64,000 nucleotides of DNA, taken from contig NZ_JAAIWM010000001.1 of the NCBI RefSeq assembly GCF_011008845.1, forward strand, positions 496,001 to 560,000, given 5' to 3'. Position numbers and translations under genes: made by a program. Positions 9,534-19,904 of this stretch are shown piece after piece (position 1 is the stretch's first letter; every line of letters begins with the position of its first letter). The notes under the pieces were generated by a model. It did not search any database and was not told the DNA's origin. It saw only the letters and a program-made list of their open reading frames with translations. The DNA comes from Bacillus mesophilus (GTDB lineage: Bacteria; Bacillota; Bacilli; Bacillales; SA4).

Positions 9534-9917
9534 CTTTACCTCTCCCTTCTTAACCTATTTTTGAAGGGACATACAACCCCCAGAGCGGACGCTCTCTTTA
9601 TATACAATGTACCCATTTTAGTCTTATATCAATCGTATCATAACAGATTGATTATTTCGACTAAGACCTATTCTAAATTGTATGGCACAAGGCCGTTTAT
9701 CTTGTACTTTTATTTTATGATAAAACTTTAAAATAGGGAAATAAAAACACCTAATTATTGAAAAACAAACGGATGCCTATTCTATTAATTAAATATCTAT
9801 CATACAATCTCTATTACTATGAAACTTCTTGTCCACGGTCATCCTCTTTTCCTTTAATGGTATGTTTATATGCCTTTTAAATGGAAAAAATTTATAAAAA
9901 CGATAAGGGAGTATAAT
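9534..9917. other. Divergent intergenic region mecA / terC
   Basis: 384 bases between two divergent genes, so it should hold both promoters. A compact AGAGCG/CGCTCT hairpin lies at 9582-9595, inside the likely mecA leader. The rest is AT-rich with no convincing coding potential or known operator. Confidence 0.5.
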
Positions 9918-10583
9918 ATGGAATTAGAACTACTTACTGCAATATTATTAATTATCGGAATCGACATAGTACTCGGGGGGGATAACGCGATTGTTATTGC
10001 ACTAGCAAGTAGGAACTTACCAGAATCAAAGCGGAATAAAGCTATATTCCTAGGTACTGGGCTTGCTATTGTAACGAGAATCATACTAACAGTTTTAGCT
10101 GTCTACTTACTTCAAATCCCTTTTCTACAGTTTGTAGGTGGGTTACTTTTACTCTACATAGCTTACAATTTGTTAGTTGATGATGGTCATGACAATAGGG
10201 ACATTCAAGCTGGGGTCACCCTTGGTGCTGCTGTTAAGACGATTGTGTTTGCAGATATTGTAATGGGATTTGACAACGTTATTGCAGTAGCAGGTGCAGC
10301 ACATGGCAACATCTATCTTGTGATTATTGGTTTATTATTTTCTGTTCCTATCATAATTTGGGGAAGTAAGCTTATTTTATATTTAATGGAGCGTTTTACA
10401 GCTCTTGTATATGTTGGAGGCGGAATCCTCGCCTTCACTGCTGGAAACATGCTGGTTCATGAAGAAAGACTTCAACCGTTTTTTAATCATTATTCCATGT
10501 TAAAATTAGGTTTACCCTTAATAACTGTGGTGTTACTTCTAGGTATTGGTTATTGGGTCAACTCTAATAAAATTAGAAATTAA
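9918..10583 (+). CDS. yjbE: TerC-family integral membrane protein (YjbE)
   Basis: Membrane protein of the TerC/YjbE family, implicated in metal handling; in B. subtilis TerC proteins such as MeeF and MeeY take part in manganese efflux or metalation of exported enzymes. 221 residues with about seven hydrophobic segments. Conserved acidic signatures in membrane segments are present: IGIDIVLGGDNAIVIALASRNLP at the N-terminus (split over TM1) and FADIVMGFDNVIAVAGAAHGN near residue 120. The start at 9918 is chosen from AAGGGAG at 9905-9911; an upstream in-frame ATG lacks such a site. It is divergent from mecA and convergent with spxA, exactly as in B. subtilis. Confidence 0.92.
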   Translation: MELELLTAILLIIGIDIVLGGDNAIVIALASRNLPESKRNKAIFLGTGLAIVTRIILTVLAVYLLQIPFLQFVGGLLLLYIAYNLLVDDGHDNRDIQAGVTLGAAVKTIVFADIVMGFDNVIAVAGAAHGNIYLVIIGLLFSVPIIIWGSKLILYLMERFTALVYVGGGILAFTAGNMLVHEERLQPFFNHYSMLKLGLPLITVVLLLGIGYWVNSNKIRN

Positions 10584-10626
10584 TTGCACCGCATTCATAA
10601 GAATTTTATACTTCCCCTTTAAGCTA

Positions 10627-10658
10627 AGAAAAACTTCTACGATTGTAGAAGTTTTTCT
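10627..10658. terminator. Bidirectional terminator yjbE / spxA
   Basis: AAAACTTCTAC / GTAGAAGTTTTT stem between convergent genes. Confidence 0.85.
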
Positions 10659-10674
10659 TTTTAATACAAACTGA

Positions 10675-11070
10675 TTAGTTTACGAGTCGTTGTGCTTCTC
10701 TTAGTTGAAAAGTACGAACCTTTCTCGGTAAAAACCTTCTGATTTCGTCCTCGTTATATCCTACTTGAAGGCGTTTTTCATCAATAATGATCGGTCTTCT
10801 AAGTAGACCAGGGTTTTCTTGGATTAATGAATATAAATCCTGCAATGGTAGAGCTTCTACATTTATATTAAGCTTCTGAAAGATCTTAGAACGAGTTGAG
10901 ATAATCTCATCTGTTCCATCCTCAGTCATTCTTAGAATTTCCTTAATTTCCTTGATGGATAGTGGCTCTGACATAATGTTTCTCTCTACATAAGGAATAT
11001 CATGTTCCTCTAACCAAGATTTTGCCTTGCGACATGATGTACAACTTGGTGATGTATATAATGTAACCAT
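10675..11070 (-). CDS. spxA: Global stress transcription regulator Spx
   Basis: Thiol-sensing ArsC-like regulator that binds the C-terminal domain of the RNA polymerase alpha subunit and switches on disulfide-stress genes; degraded by ClpXP. 131 residues from the ATG at 11070, identical to the known SpxA length, with AAGGAG 12 bases upstream; an in-frame extension to 11127 is rejected. The redox switch CTSC is at residues 10-13, and the conserved RRPIIID region and [13 protein letters not shown] tail are present. Its upstream DNA carries two Fur/PerR-like boxes, described separately. Confidence 0.97.
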   Translation of the reverse strand: MVTLYTSPSCTSCRKAKSWLEEHDIPYVERNIMSEPLSIKEIKEILRMTEDGTDEIISTRSKIFQKLNINVEALPLQDLYSLIQENPGLLRRPIIIDEKRLQVGYNEDEIRRFLPRKVRTFQLREAQRLVN

Positions 11071-11111
11071 TAATACTTCACTCCTTTTATATTTAATATA
11101 AGGTATGTTAT

Positions 11112-11126
11112 TGATAATGATTTTCA
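11112..11126. promoter_or_regulatory. Fur-like 7-1-7 operator in spxA leader
   Basis: TGATAATGATTTTCA matches the Bacillus Fur consensus TGATAATNATTATCA at all but one defined base. It lies 42-56 bases before the spxA start codon. Fur and PerR boxes differ by only one base per half, so either regulator is possible. Prediction only. Confidence 0.45.
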
Positions 11127-11160
11127 TACTTAGATTAGAATTAATACTAAATAGAAATAT

Positions 11161-11175
11161 TTATATTTATTATAA
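11161..11175. promoter_or_regulatory. PerR-like operator upstream of spxA
   Basis: TTATATTTATTATAA matches the PerR consensus TTATAATNATTATAA at all but one defined base, about 90 bases upstream of spxA. On the minus strand it contains TATAAT, so the box could overlap a -10 element. In B. subtilis spxA is known to be repressed by PerR. The AT-rich context makes chance matches likelier. Confidence 0.45.
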
Positions 11176-11487
11176 ACTAAAATGCTAAATAAATATAGGG
11201 AAACTTCTTGACTATTTTTGACTTTTTAGTGACTTTTCCTCCTCTACCCTACATTTTTGTATAATTTATGTATAATATTAATACGTATATAAAGTACAAA
11301 AGGTTTCAGCTTTATTGTCATTTACCCGATTAAATTTAATTTAAACATTAAGTGTTGTCCTTTAATAATTTTATATCCTTAAAATAAGGAGTTTTCGTCT
11401 TAGACCAAGTAAAGCATATCTTTGTTCAATATTATAAATACATGATAATTTTATCTTAAGACATCATAAATAGTAGAGGTGACAAGA

Positions 11488-12690
11488 TTGAGAAATCCAA
11501 TTTATTTACTACTTGTTATATTAATTTTGGTAAGCGGATGTTCCACTAAAGAAATTACAAAACAGGATACAGGTCAAACGCAGTTACCTGTAAAAACAGA
11601 TATTGTAATGAAAAGTACCATCTCAAACACAATTGAATTATCTGGACTCGCCATTCCTCATACCCAGATTCCCCTCTTTACTGCTCAGCCACTTCAGGTG
11701 CAAAAGGTTCATGTAAAAGTGGGTGATCAGGTCAACGAGAATGATGTCTTAATTTCTTTAAATAACGAGGTAGCAACAAGGCAATTAAATGAAGCAAGAA
11801 AGACGGTCGCAAAACTTCAGACGGCTCTATCAAGTGCCAAGCAGGCAATTCCCACAGAAGAACAATTAAATGAAATTGAACAATTACAAAAAGAGGTTCA
11901 AGAGGTGTTAACAAGTACAACTGATTTGCTCTCACAAATTGAACCTGGTGAAATAACAACAGAAGAAATTGTACAAACGTCTCTACAGTTGTCTTTGAAA
12001 CAGGCACAGCTTGCAAATGCCGTTAGCAAGCTTCAACCTTTCTCTCCTGCTTCAATTACAGAGCTTGAAGCTCAATTAGTCCAAGCAAATCAAGTGGTTG
12101 AACAGGCTAAAGAATTAGTATCTGCGACGGAAATTCAATCTCCTATAAACGGGACTGTTGCATCCATCGATGTCGTTGAGAACGGACTAGCTCCCCCTAA
12201 TATGCCAATTGCTACCGTCATACAACTCGACCAAATAGATGCAACGTTTCAGGTTAATAGCTTTGAAGTAGTAAAACTACAAGTAGGCACAGAGGTTTCT
12301 CTAACCTTTACAGGAATAGAAGAACTATTCAAAGGTAAAATTGAGTCCATTTCTCCTTCTATTAATCCAGAAACGAATATGTTTACGGTCATTATTCCAA
12401 TTGAAAACAGTAGTAATCTTATTAAGGGAGGAATGAAGGCTTCAGCTAATGTCGGAATTGATCAAGTAAATGACGCACTTGTCATTCCTGTAGAAGCAAT
12501 ACTTTATGAAAATAATGAACCATACGTGTTTGTTGTTGAAAATGAAATAGCCGTAATGAGAAAAATAGAGACTGGAATACGAGATGATCAACACATTCAA
12601 GTTATCTCAGGACTAGTTTTAAATGATCAGGTAGTTACTGAAGGACAAGAGAGATTAAATGACGGGGATTCTATTTATGTATCAAACTAA
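11488..12690 (+). CDS. Efflux RND transporter periplasmic-adaptor-type lipoprotein (HlyD/AcrA family)
   Basis: Membrane-fusion adaptor expected to sit on the outer face of the membrane and work with the RND pump encoded directly downstream. 400 residues from a TTG at 11488, chosen because AGAGGTGA at 11475-11482 has correct spacing; the in-frame GTG at 11479 lies within that site. The signal peptide ends in a lipobox (LVSGC). Order of domains: barrel-sandwich half (VHVKVGDQVNENDVLISL), a long alpha-helical hairpin at about residues 95-210, the second lipoyl half (INGTVASIDVVENG), beta-barrel and membrane-proximal domain. The gene is separated from the pump gene by only 15 bases. No TetR or MarR regulator is adjacent. 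Confidence 0.9.
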   Translation: MRNPIYLLLVILILVSGCSTKEITKQDTGQTQLPVKTDIVMKSTISNTIELSGLAIPHTQIPLFTAQPLQVQKVHVKVGDQVNENDVLISLNNEVATRQLNEARKTVAKLQTALSSAKQAIPTEEQLNEIEQLQKEVQEVLTSTTDLLSQIEPGEITTEEIVQTSLQLSLKQAQLANAVSKLQPFSPASITELEAQLVQANQVVEQAKELVSATEIQSPINGTVASIDVVENGLAPPNMPIATVIQLDQIDATFQVNSFEVVKLQVGTEVSLTFTGIEELFKGKIESISPSINPETNMFTVIIPIENSSNLIKGGMKASANVGIDQVNDALVIPVEAILYENNEPYVFVVENEIAVMRKIETGIRDDQHIQVISGLVLNDQVVTEGQERLNDGDSIYVSN

Positions 12691-12705
12691 GGAAGAGATG
12701 GCATT

Positions 12706-15700
12706 ATGAACCTTTCAAAATTAGCTGTATTAAGACCGATTGCAATGTCGATGGTGATTCTCCTACTTCTTATACTAGGTATCGTGAGTGTCAGAAATAT
12801 GACCATCGATTTATTTCCTGACTTAACATTTCCTGTAGCCGCGATTACTGCGACCTATGATGGAGCAGGCCCAGAGGAAATTGAAAATCTACTAGCAGAA
12901 CCACTTGAAAATGCGATGGGTACGATTCCAAATGTAGAAACGATTTCATCCTACTCTCAAAATGGAGGGGTTTTGGTTGTTGTTTCCTTCCATTGGGGAA
13001 CTGACATGGATTTTGCAGCACTAAATATGAGGGAGAAAATTGATACTGTACGTGACTTCCTACCTCAAGGAGTCGAATCACCAAGAGTTGTAAGGTTTGA
13101 TCCAAGTGATTTACCAATTATCCAACTAGCTGTAAAAGATGTAAGTAATGAAATGATAGAAGCTAAACAATTAGCAGAGGAAGAAATAAAGCCCCTTCTA
13201 GACTCAATTGAAGGTGTTGCATCGGTAACCGTTGAGGGTGGAGTAGAGAATGAAATAAAGCTCATCGTCGACCCAAGAGAACTTGCCACCTATAATGTGA
13301 CACTAGAACAACTACAACAAATCATTGGGGCAGAAAACTTAAATCTTCCTGCGGGATCAATTACTGATCAAACTCAGCAGCTACCAATTAGAGTAACAGG
13401 ACAGTTTCAATCCATTTCAGATATTGAAACACTACCGATTCCAACGAACAACGGAATTATCCCGTTGAATCAACTAGTGACGGTGGAGGAATCCCTTAAA
13501 CCCTATAACCAACTTAGTTTCCTAAACGGCGAGCCAAGCGTTGGTATTTCAATCTTAAAGCAGTCTGGTACCAATACTGTTGCAGTTGCAGAACAAATTC
13601 ATGAAGTATTGGATCAAATAAAAACACAGCTCCCTGAGGGAATTGAAATCCAAACTGTTTTTGATCAAAGTAAATTTATTAATCAATCTATATCGGCAGT
13701 TACATCCAATATGATTATTGGTAGCATTCTTGCTTCACTAGTGCTTTACTTATTTTTGCGAAATATTAGAAGCACTTTAATCATTGGTTTCAGTATACCT
13801 ATTTCGATTGTTACAACATTTGTGTTCATGTATTTTAGTGGACATACTCTTAATCTTATAACCATGGGTGGACTTGCACTAGGTATTGGAATGATGGTAG
13901 ATAACGCCATTGTCATTTTAGAGAATATTTACCGACTAAGACAAAAAGGGCTCTCCATGAAGGATGCAGCCATTCAGGGAACAACAGAAATTGGACCAGC
14001 AATTATCGCCTCAACTTTAACAACAATCATTGTTTTCTTACCTATTATTTTTGTTGAAGGTCTAGCTGCTCAGCTATTTAAACCACTTGCAATTGTCGTT
14101 TCCTTTTCATTGTTTGCATCATTATTCACTGCACTAATCATTGTACCCTTATTTTCATCATTATTTTTAAAAACAAAAGCACAGAAAGAAGAGCACTCCA
14201 TTACTTTATTTACGAAGATAGTTGATAAGTATAAGCAGCTATTAAAGTTTTCACTTCGTCACCCGAAAAAAACAGTGATTATTACGATAAGCTGTGTTCT
14301 TGTTTCACTTGCTGGTATTCCCTTTATTGGAACAGAGTATCTACCTGCTCAAGATCAGAGCTATATTAATATGACAGTTAAGCTACCTGAAGGAAAGTCG
14401 TTAGATGCAACTTATGAAGTGACTGAAAGAGTAAATAAATTAATAGAGGATATTGAAGAAATTGATCTTACCTTTGTAACGATAGGTGGAGGTAATAATT
14501 TTTCTGTAGTTGCTGGCACAAGGACAAATCAGGCTAACTATACGATTCTCTTAGTACCTAAGGATGAACGAGCACAATCAGATCAAGAAGTCGCTGAACA
14601 AATTCGTACAAGGGTTTCGGATCTTTCTTATGCGAAGGTATCAGTTGAGGCCAGTGATGGAGGATTTTCAGATGATCCTGTATCCCTGACCATATCCGGG
14701 CCCAATATTGATGTCCTACAAGAACTTGCTGATGATACTATAGACCTTATATCAGAGATTGACGGAGTAAGAGAGCCTTCTTCTAATTATACAGAAGGCA
14801 ACCCGCAAATATCAGTTATTATTGATCGTGCAGCAGCCAGTCAGTTTGGAATCGGTAGTGCCCAAATTGCGTCGGCAGTTACAAACGCTACGAAAGGTGT
14901 TGTTGCTAGTCGCTTGGCTCGTAATGGTGATGAGTTAGATATACGTTTAATGGTAGAGAGTACGTACACTTCCTCTATCGAAAATCTGTCTGAGCTATTA
15001 ATCTCGACACCGACTGGGCAAAAAATCCCTCTTCAATCCGTTGCTCAAATTGCAAGAGATCAAGGCCCTAGTCAAATTACTAGGACCAATCGTGTTCGAG
15101 AGATTACCGTAAGAGCATCGATATTGAATCGGAGCTTAGGAGATGTGACGAAAGACATTGAAGAATCATTAAAAGAAAATATTAAGTTCCCATCTAATCA
15201 ATACAAAATCACATTTGGTGGACAAGATGAACAAATGAACGATGCTTTCTTCAAGCTATCACTTGCCTTAGCTCTTGCCGTTGTATTAGTTTACATGGTT
15301 ATGGCTGGTCAGTTTGAATCGTTTCTCTATCCGTTTATTATCATGTTTTCTGTTCCACTAGCCATTATTGGTGTAATTCTGGGTTTATTACTATCAAATC
15401 AACCGTTTGGAGTTGGCTCACTTGTTGGTATGCTGATATTAGCTGGTATAGTCGTCAACAATGCCATTGTACTTGTGGAGACCATTAATCTGCAGAAAAA
15501 ACGTGGAATGATGACCCTAGACGCTATTTTGCTAGCAGCACCAACACGACTAAGGCCAATCTTTATGACAACCCTAACTACGGTCTTAGGATTAATTCCT
15601 TTAACTCTAGGGTTCGGTGAAGGAACCGAAATACAGCAACCCATGGCTATTGTTATTGTATTCGGGCTAAGTATAGCAACATTAATCACTTTACTGTTTA

Positions 15701-15771
15701 TTCCTTCGGTGTATCTATTGTTTGACCGAAAGAAACAGAAAGAGTTCTCAGAGGACATTCATTTTGACTAA
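12706..15771 (+). CDS. RND-superfamily efflux transporter (AcrB/SwrC-like)
   Basis: Proton-driven exporter of the hydrophobe/amphiphile efflux type, 1021 residues; Gram-positive relatives such as SwrC of B. subtilis confer surfactin tolerance. Twelve membrane segments are arranged as one N-terminal helix, two large extracytoplasmic loops and two helical bundles. TM4 carries GIGMMVDNAIVILENIYR: the first Asp of the AcrB DD pair is kept but the second is Asn, a variant common in non-proteobacterial clades. The C-terminal bundle has the GSLVGMLILAGIVVNNAIVLVE motif. Preceded by AAGGAAGAG. It forms a two-gene operon with the adaptor lipoprotein and stands where B. subtilis carries opp genes between trpS and yjbC. 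The substrate is unknown. Confidence 0.92.
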   Translation: MNLSKLAVLRPIAMSMVILLLLILGIVSVRNMTIDLFPDLTFPVAAITATYDGAGPEEIENLLAEPLENAMGTIPNVETISSYSQNGGVLVVVSFHWGTDMDFAALNMREKIDTVRDFLPQGVESPRVVRFDPSDLPIIQLAVKDVSNEMIEAKQLAEEEIKPLLDSIEGVASVTVEGGVENEIKLIVDPRELATYNVTLEQLQQIIGAENLNLPAGSITDQTQQLPIRVTGQFQSISDIETLPIPTNNGIIPLNQLVTVEESLKPYNQLSFLNGEPSVGISILKQSGTNTVAVAEQIHEVLDQIKTQLPEGIEIQTVFDQSKFINQSISAVTSNMIIGSILASLVLYLFLRNIRSTLIIGFSIPISIVTTFVFMYFSGHTLNLITMGGLALGIGMMVDNAIVILENIYRLRQKGLSMKDAAIQGTTEIGPAIIASTLTTIIVFLPIIFVEGLAAQLFKPLAIVVSFSLFASLFTALIIVPLFSSLFLKTKAQKEEHSITLFTKIVDKYKQLLKFSLRHPKKTVIITISCVLVSLAGIPFIGTEYLPAQDQSYINMTVKLPEGKSLDATYEVTERVNKLIEDIEEIDLTFVTIGGGNNFSVVAGTRTNQANYTILLVPKDERAQSDQEVAEQIRTRVSDLSYAKVSVEASDGGFSDDPVSLTISGPNIDVLQELADDTIDLISEIDGVREPSSNYTEGNPQISVIIDRAAASQFGIGSAQIASAVTNATKGVVASRLARNGDELDIRLMVESTYTSSIENLSELLISTPTGQKIPLQSVAQIARDQGPSQITRTNRVREITVRASILNRSLGDVTKDIEESLKENIKFPSNQYKITFGGQDEQMNDAFFKLSLALALAVVLVYMVMAGQFESFLYPFIIMFSVPLAIIGVILGLLLSNQPFGVGSLVGMLILAGIVVNNAIVLVETINLQKKRGMMTLDAILLAAPTRLRPIFMTTLTTVLGLIPLTLGFGEGTEIQQPMAIVIVFGLSIATLITLLFIPSVYLLFDRKKQKEFSEDIHFD

Positions 15772-15797
15772 ACATTCATAAGGCTTTTACAAATAGT

Positions 15798-15826
15798 AAA
15801 AGGGAGTGTAGCTACACTCCCTTTTT
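15798..15826. terminator. Bidirectional terminator RND / yjbC
   Basis: AAAAGGGAGTGTAG / CTACACTCCCTTTTT perfect palindrome between convergent genes. Confidence 0.92.
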
Positions 15827-15830
15827 GCGT

Positions 15831-16409
15831 TTAAATGTTTTTTAAAATGTCTTTATTTGGTCCTTCTTCTTCATCAAAAGTAAGAACCTCATCAACCTTT
15901 TGATATGACTCCCCGTATAGTTGCTCATCCTTATACGTATGAATCATCTCATACGTTTTCCTCATACCTTCATAGATGGCCTCCTCATCCTCCTGCTCGG
16001 GCGACCAAAATAAAATCTCCAATGCATTGACTTCATTTGTTGCTAATGATTTCCTTCTATAACCAATTGATTTTGCATGAACAAACCCTTCTCGTTTATA
16101 AAAACGAAGTCTTTTCGCAGAATCTGAGTCATCATAATTTACGGGTTCTACTTCAAGAATAATTGATTTCTCTTTTTCCTTAAGTTTTTCAATTAACTTG
16201 TGACCAAGCCCCATACCTCTAGCATCCTTTGAGACGAATAAATAGTCAATAAATAAAAAGTCATCTAACTCTGCATACATCAATACGTGATGTGGTCCTT
16301 CATCTTTATGATAAATATCTCCCTGTTCCTTTAATAAAATCTCCATATGCTCTTTAGACTTCATTTCTTCAACTGGAAAATACTGATTTAATTTTTCATA
16401 CCAATTCAT
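15831..16409 (-). CDS. yjbC: GNAT-family N-acetyltransferase YjbC
   Basis: Cytoplasmic acetyl-CoA-dependent acetyltransferase of unknown substrate. 192 residues, the same length as B. subtilis YjbC, which lies next to spxA and is induced with it in stress regulons. The acetyl-CoA binding motif is visible as SKDARGMGLGHKLIEKL at about residues 60-76, followed by the conserved RFYKREGFVHA segment. The highly acidic C-terminal tail (FDEEEGPNKD) is notable. Start supported by AAAGGGAG. In this genome the adaptor/pump operon separates yjbC from spxA. Confidence 0.88.
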   Translation of the reverse strand: MNWYEKLNQYFPVEEMKSKEHMEILLKEQGDIYHKDEGPHHVLMYAELDDFLFIDYLFVSKDARGMGLGHKLIEKLKEKEKSIILEVEPVNYDDSDSAKRLRFYKREGFVHAKSIGYRRKSLATNEVNALEILFWSPEQEDEEAIYEGMRKTYEMIHTYKDEQLYGESYQKVDEVLTFDEEEGPNKDILKNI

Positions 16410-16479
16410 ATAATCTTCTCCCTTTAATAATAAAGTGCGAAGTTCCCTTTGAGTGGTGAACTATGCAATTGCTTTGCAT

Positions 16480-16597
16480 TCTCACGCAATAATCGTCTCG
16501 TCTCACGCAATTTTATCATACAAAAAGTGTGAATCTTATACATTTATCTTTATTCTAACGCAATTCACGGCATATGCCTCTTCTTCTTCTCGCAATT
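16480..16597. repeat. Cluster of degenerate CGCAAT-containing direct repeats
   Basis: In the 352-base gap 16410-16761 there are two exact copies of TCTCACGCAAT (16480-16490 and 16501-16511, 21 bases apart) and two looser copies (CTAACGCAATT at 16555-16565, TTCTCGCAATT at 16587-16597). There is no protein-coding signal. The 21-base spacing of the first two equals two helical turns. It may be a binding array or a degraded family repeat; the remainder of the gap is AT-rich promoter DNA for the divergent genes. Confidence 0.5.
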
Positions 16598-16761
16598 AGG
16601 ATAGGAGAATGTATATCCATCTAAATTAAAAGCAATTTTATCTAATATATTCATGATCCCAATTTATCGTGTAGATTCTTATAAAAGTAAGTTACCCCTC
16701 TTTTCATTTGATTAAACATTGTCTACAATAGAAGGAGAAGCAATACTTGGAGGTATAAACC

Positions 16762-16950
16762 ATGATTGAATATATAATTGACTTTAGTTTAGTTGCCCTT
16801 TTAGTGATTGGGTTTACAGCGACAATTGGTGTTATTACAAATGGTATCGGGGAAAAGCTAGCTGGTGGAGAAGGCGATCCCGAAAGCTTTAATCAATCTG
16901 CAAAAACACAAGTAGGCTGGAATAATGTTGGTGGTAAGAGCAAAAAGTAA
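16762..16950 (+). CDS. Small single-pass membrane protein, unknown
   Basis: 62 residues with a good ribosome-binding site (TTGGAGG, 9 bases) and its own terminator, so it is very probably real. One membrane helix (about residues 5-28) is followed by a hydrophilic, glycine- and lysine-rich tail (GGKSKK). It is not recognised as a named family. The gene stands alone between yjbC and the DUF4015 gene, both on the opposite strand. No function is suggested. Confidence 0.72.
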   Translation: MIEYIIDFSLVALLVIGFTATIGVITNGIGEKLAGGEGDPESFNQSAKTQVGWNNVGGKSKK

Positions 16951-16979
16951 CTGCACCTATAGGAGGTGCAGTTTTTTTG
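16951..16979 (+). terminator. Terminator of small membrane protein gene
   Basis: CTGCACCT-ATA-GGAGGTGCAG stem followed by seven T, starting immediately after the stop codon. Confidence 0.92.
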
Positions 16980-16992
16980 TGGCTTTTAAGAA

Positions 16993-18195
16993 CTAATCCA
17001 CTGGAGTATAGTCAACATTAGTAGTGTAGGTGTTACCGGCGTTCCATAGTAAAAATTCTTTGATCCCATTTTCATTTAAAGCTCGAATTTGTGCTTCCAC
17101 TTCTTCTTTACCATATTTTATATAGTTTCCTGATCCTAAATAAGAAGCAGTAAAATCTTGAATCCATGGTCTAGATATTGGTGGATTTTCAAGTTCTAGA
17201 AGTTTTTTATTTTCCACTTTTGCATATTCTGTAACCAGCTTATATGGTTCTAGATCTGGTTTGGCAATTCCAAAATAAGAGGTCCAGTGACTTGGATAGA
17301 TCATAGAGGATATAACATCTACATGCTCGGATATTTTGGAGAAGTTTTGACCAATACCAGGAGCTTCTGGTAAGGTTGCCGTATAACCAAAGATATCGAC
17401 TGAAACCTTCACATTATAAGGTTCAAGCTGTTCCTTGGCATAAGCGACAAAATCAGTTACCGCTTTTACTCTTTTTTGAACATTTTCTAGCGGCAGATCT
17501 TTATATTCACCCATACCATATCCTAATTCTTCATCTCTTTTTTCAAATCCTTCAGGAAAACGCACATAATCAAACTGAATTTCCTGGAAACCAAGCTTAG
17601 CTGCCTCGATTGCAATGTTAACATTATGATCCCATACTTCTTTTAAGAACGGATTAACAAATGACTCTCCACGACCATTTTTCCAAACCTGACCGTTTTC
17701 AGTAAATGATAAATCTGGGCGTTCCTTAGACCATACGCTATCTTTAAAAACAACTACCCTAGCGATTGGGTATATTTGATGTTCTTCAAGAACCTTTACT
17801 TTTTCACGAACATTCTTAATGTAAGGTTTACCGATTGAATATAAGGGCGATGTCTCCTCTGGCACATAGGTAAGATGACCCCAATCATCTTTAATATCCA
17901 CAACCATTGCATTCAATTCAGTATCATCCATAAGTTTAACGAGCTTTTCAAACCGGCCTCCTCCAAACGAATGACCCGTTACATATACTCCTCTAATGGC
18001 ATCAGGGTAATTAAACGTGAATCCTGAATCAAACATAAATCGTGGAACCTCTTCTGGAAGAAGCTTATTCTCAAGTGACACTACTTTCGTGGTATGCTCT
18101 GAACTCGTTCTGATCTCCTCGGCATTCGCTCCTCCTGTATATAACAGGATTGTACTTAGTGTTAACACCACACTTGCTTTAAATATATTTACCAT
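16993..18195 (-). CDS. Secreted putative glycoside hydrolase (DUF4015 family)
   Basis: 400-residue exported protein. A cleavable signal peptide ends at about residue 25 (GGANA then EE). The body matches the DUF4015 putative glycosidase TIM barrel: GVYVTGHSFGG at the start, MVVDIKDDWGHLTY, EIQFDYVRFPEGF and SSMIYPSHW, with acidic residues at the ends of predicted beta strands, as expected of a catalytic barrel. Members are thought to act on cell-wall or extracellular polysaccharide, but substrates are not established. Start supported by TAGGAG. Single gene, divergent from trpS. Confidence 0.82.
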   Translation of the reverse strand: MVNIFKASVVLTLSTILLYTGGANAEEIRTSSEHTTKVVSLENKLLPEEVPRFMFDSGFTFNYPDAIRGVYVTGHSFGGGRFEKLVKLMDDTELNAMVVDIKDDWGHLTYVPEETSPLYSIGKPYIKNVREKVKVLEEHQIYPIARVVVFKDSVWSKERPDLSFTENGQVWKNGRGESFVNPFLKEVWDHNVNIAIEAAKLGFQEIQFDYVRFPEGFEKRDEELGYGMGEYKDLPLENVQKRVKAVTDFVAYAKEQLEPYNVKVSVDIFGYTATLPEAPGIGQNFSKISEHVDVISSMIYPSHWTSYFGIAKPDLEPYKLVTEYAKVENKKLLELENPPISRPWIQDFTASYLGSGNYIKYGKEEVEAQIRALNENGIKEFLLWNAGNTYTTNVDYTPVD

Positions 18196-18540
18196 TTTGA
18201 GTCTCCTATCTTTGTTACATTTTCTGATATTGGCTCACACAAAGCTTTATCATTGGATTTAAAACAAAGGAATAGGTAAACCTTAACCTTGCCTATATAT
18301 CATCTTATGAATGACTTGTCATCAATCATGCGTTATTATAGAATTTTCTCTACATTCTCTAGTGTCTCACAATATGAAGTTGGACATTTATGATGGAGCG
18401 GCTCCAAATTGTAGTATATATGGGGAGTGTTTTAGGTGATTTAGAGGTATAAAATACACTTAAGAGTACATCATAATGATGATAATACTTGTAAAAGAAA
18501 TCATCTTTTTATATAATTAATAAAAATTATGAATTCATGT

Positions 18541-19814
<1,274 letters not shown>

Positions 19815-19872
19815 CCTTAGATAGAGAAAATGGTAAGCAATTATAATACCTTAATCAACTGACTTTATATCA

Positions 19873-19904
19873 TCAAAAAAAGGGATGCAACTTTGCATCC
19901 CTTT
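19873..19904. terminator. Bidirectional terminator trpS / yjbA
   Basis: AAAGGGATGCAA / TTGCATCCCTTT stem; on the minus strand it is followed by seven T. Confidence 0.85.

Noticed and set aside
9279..9731. 150-codon plus-strand frame
   Set aside because: Largely antisense to mecA, without ribosome-binding site, low-complexity Leu/Phe translation.
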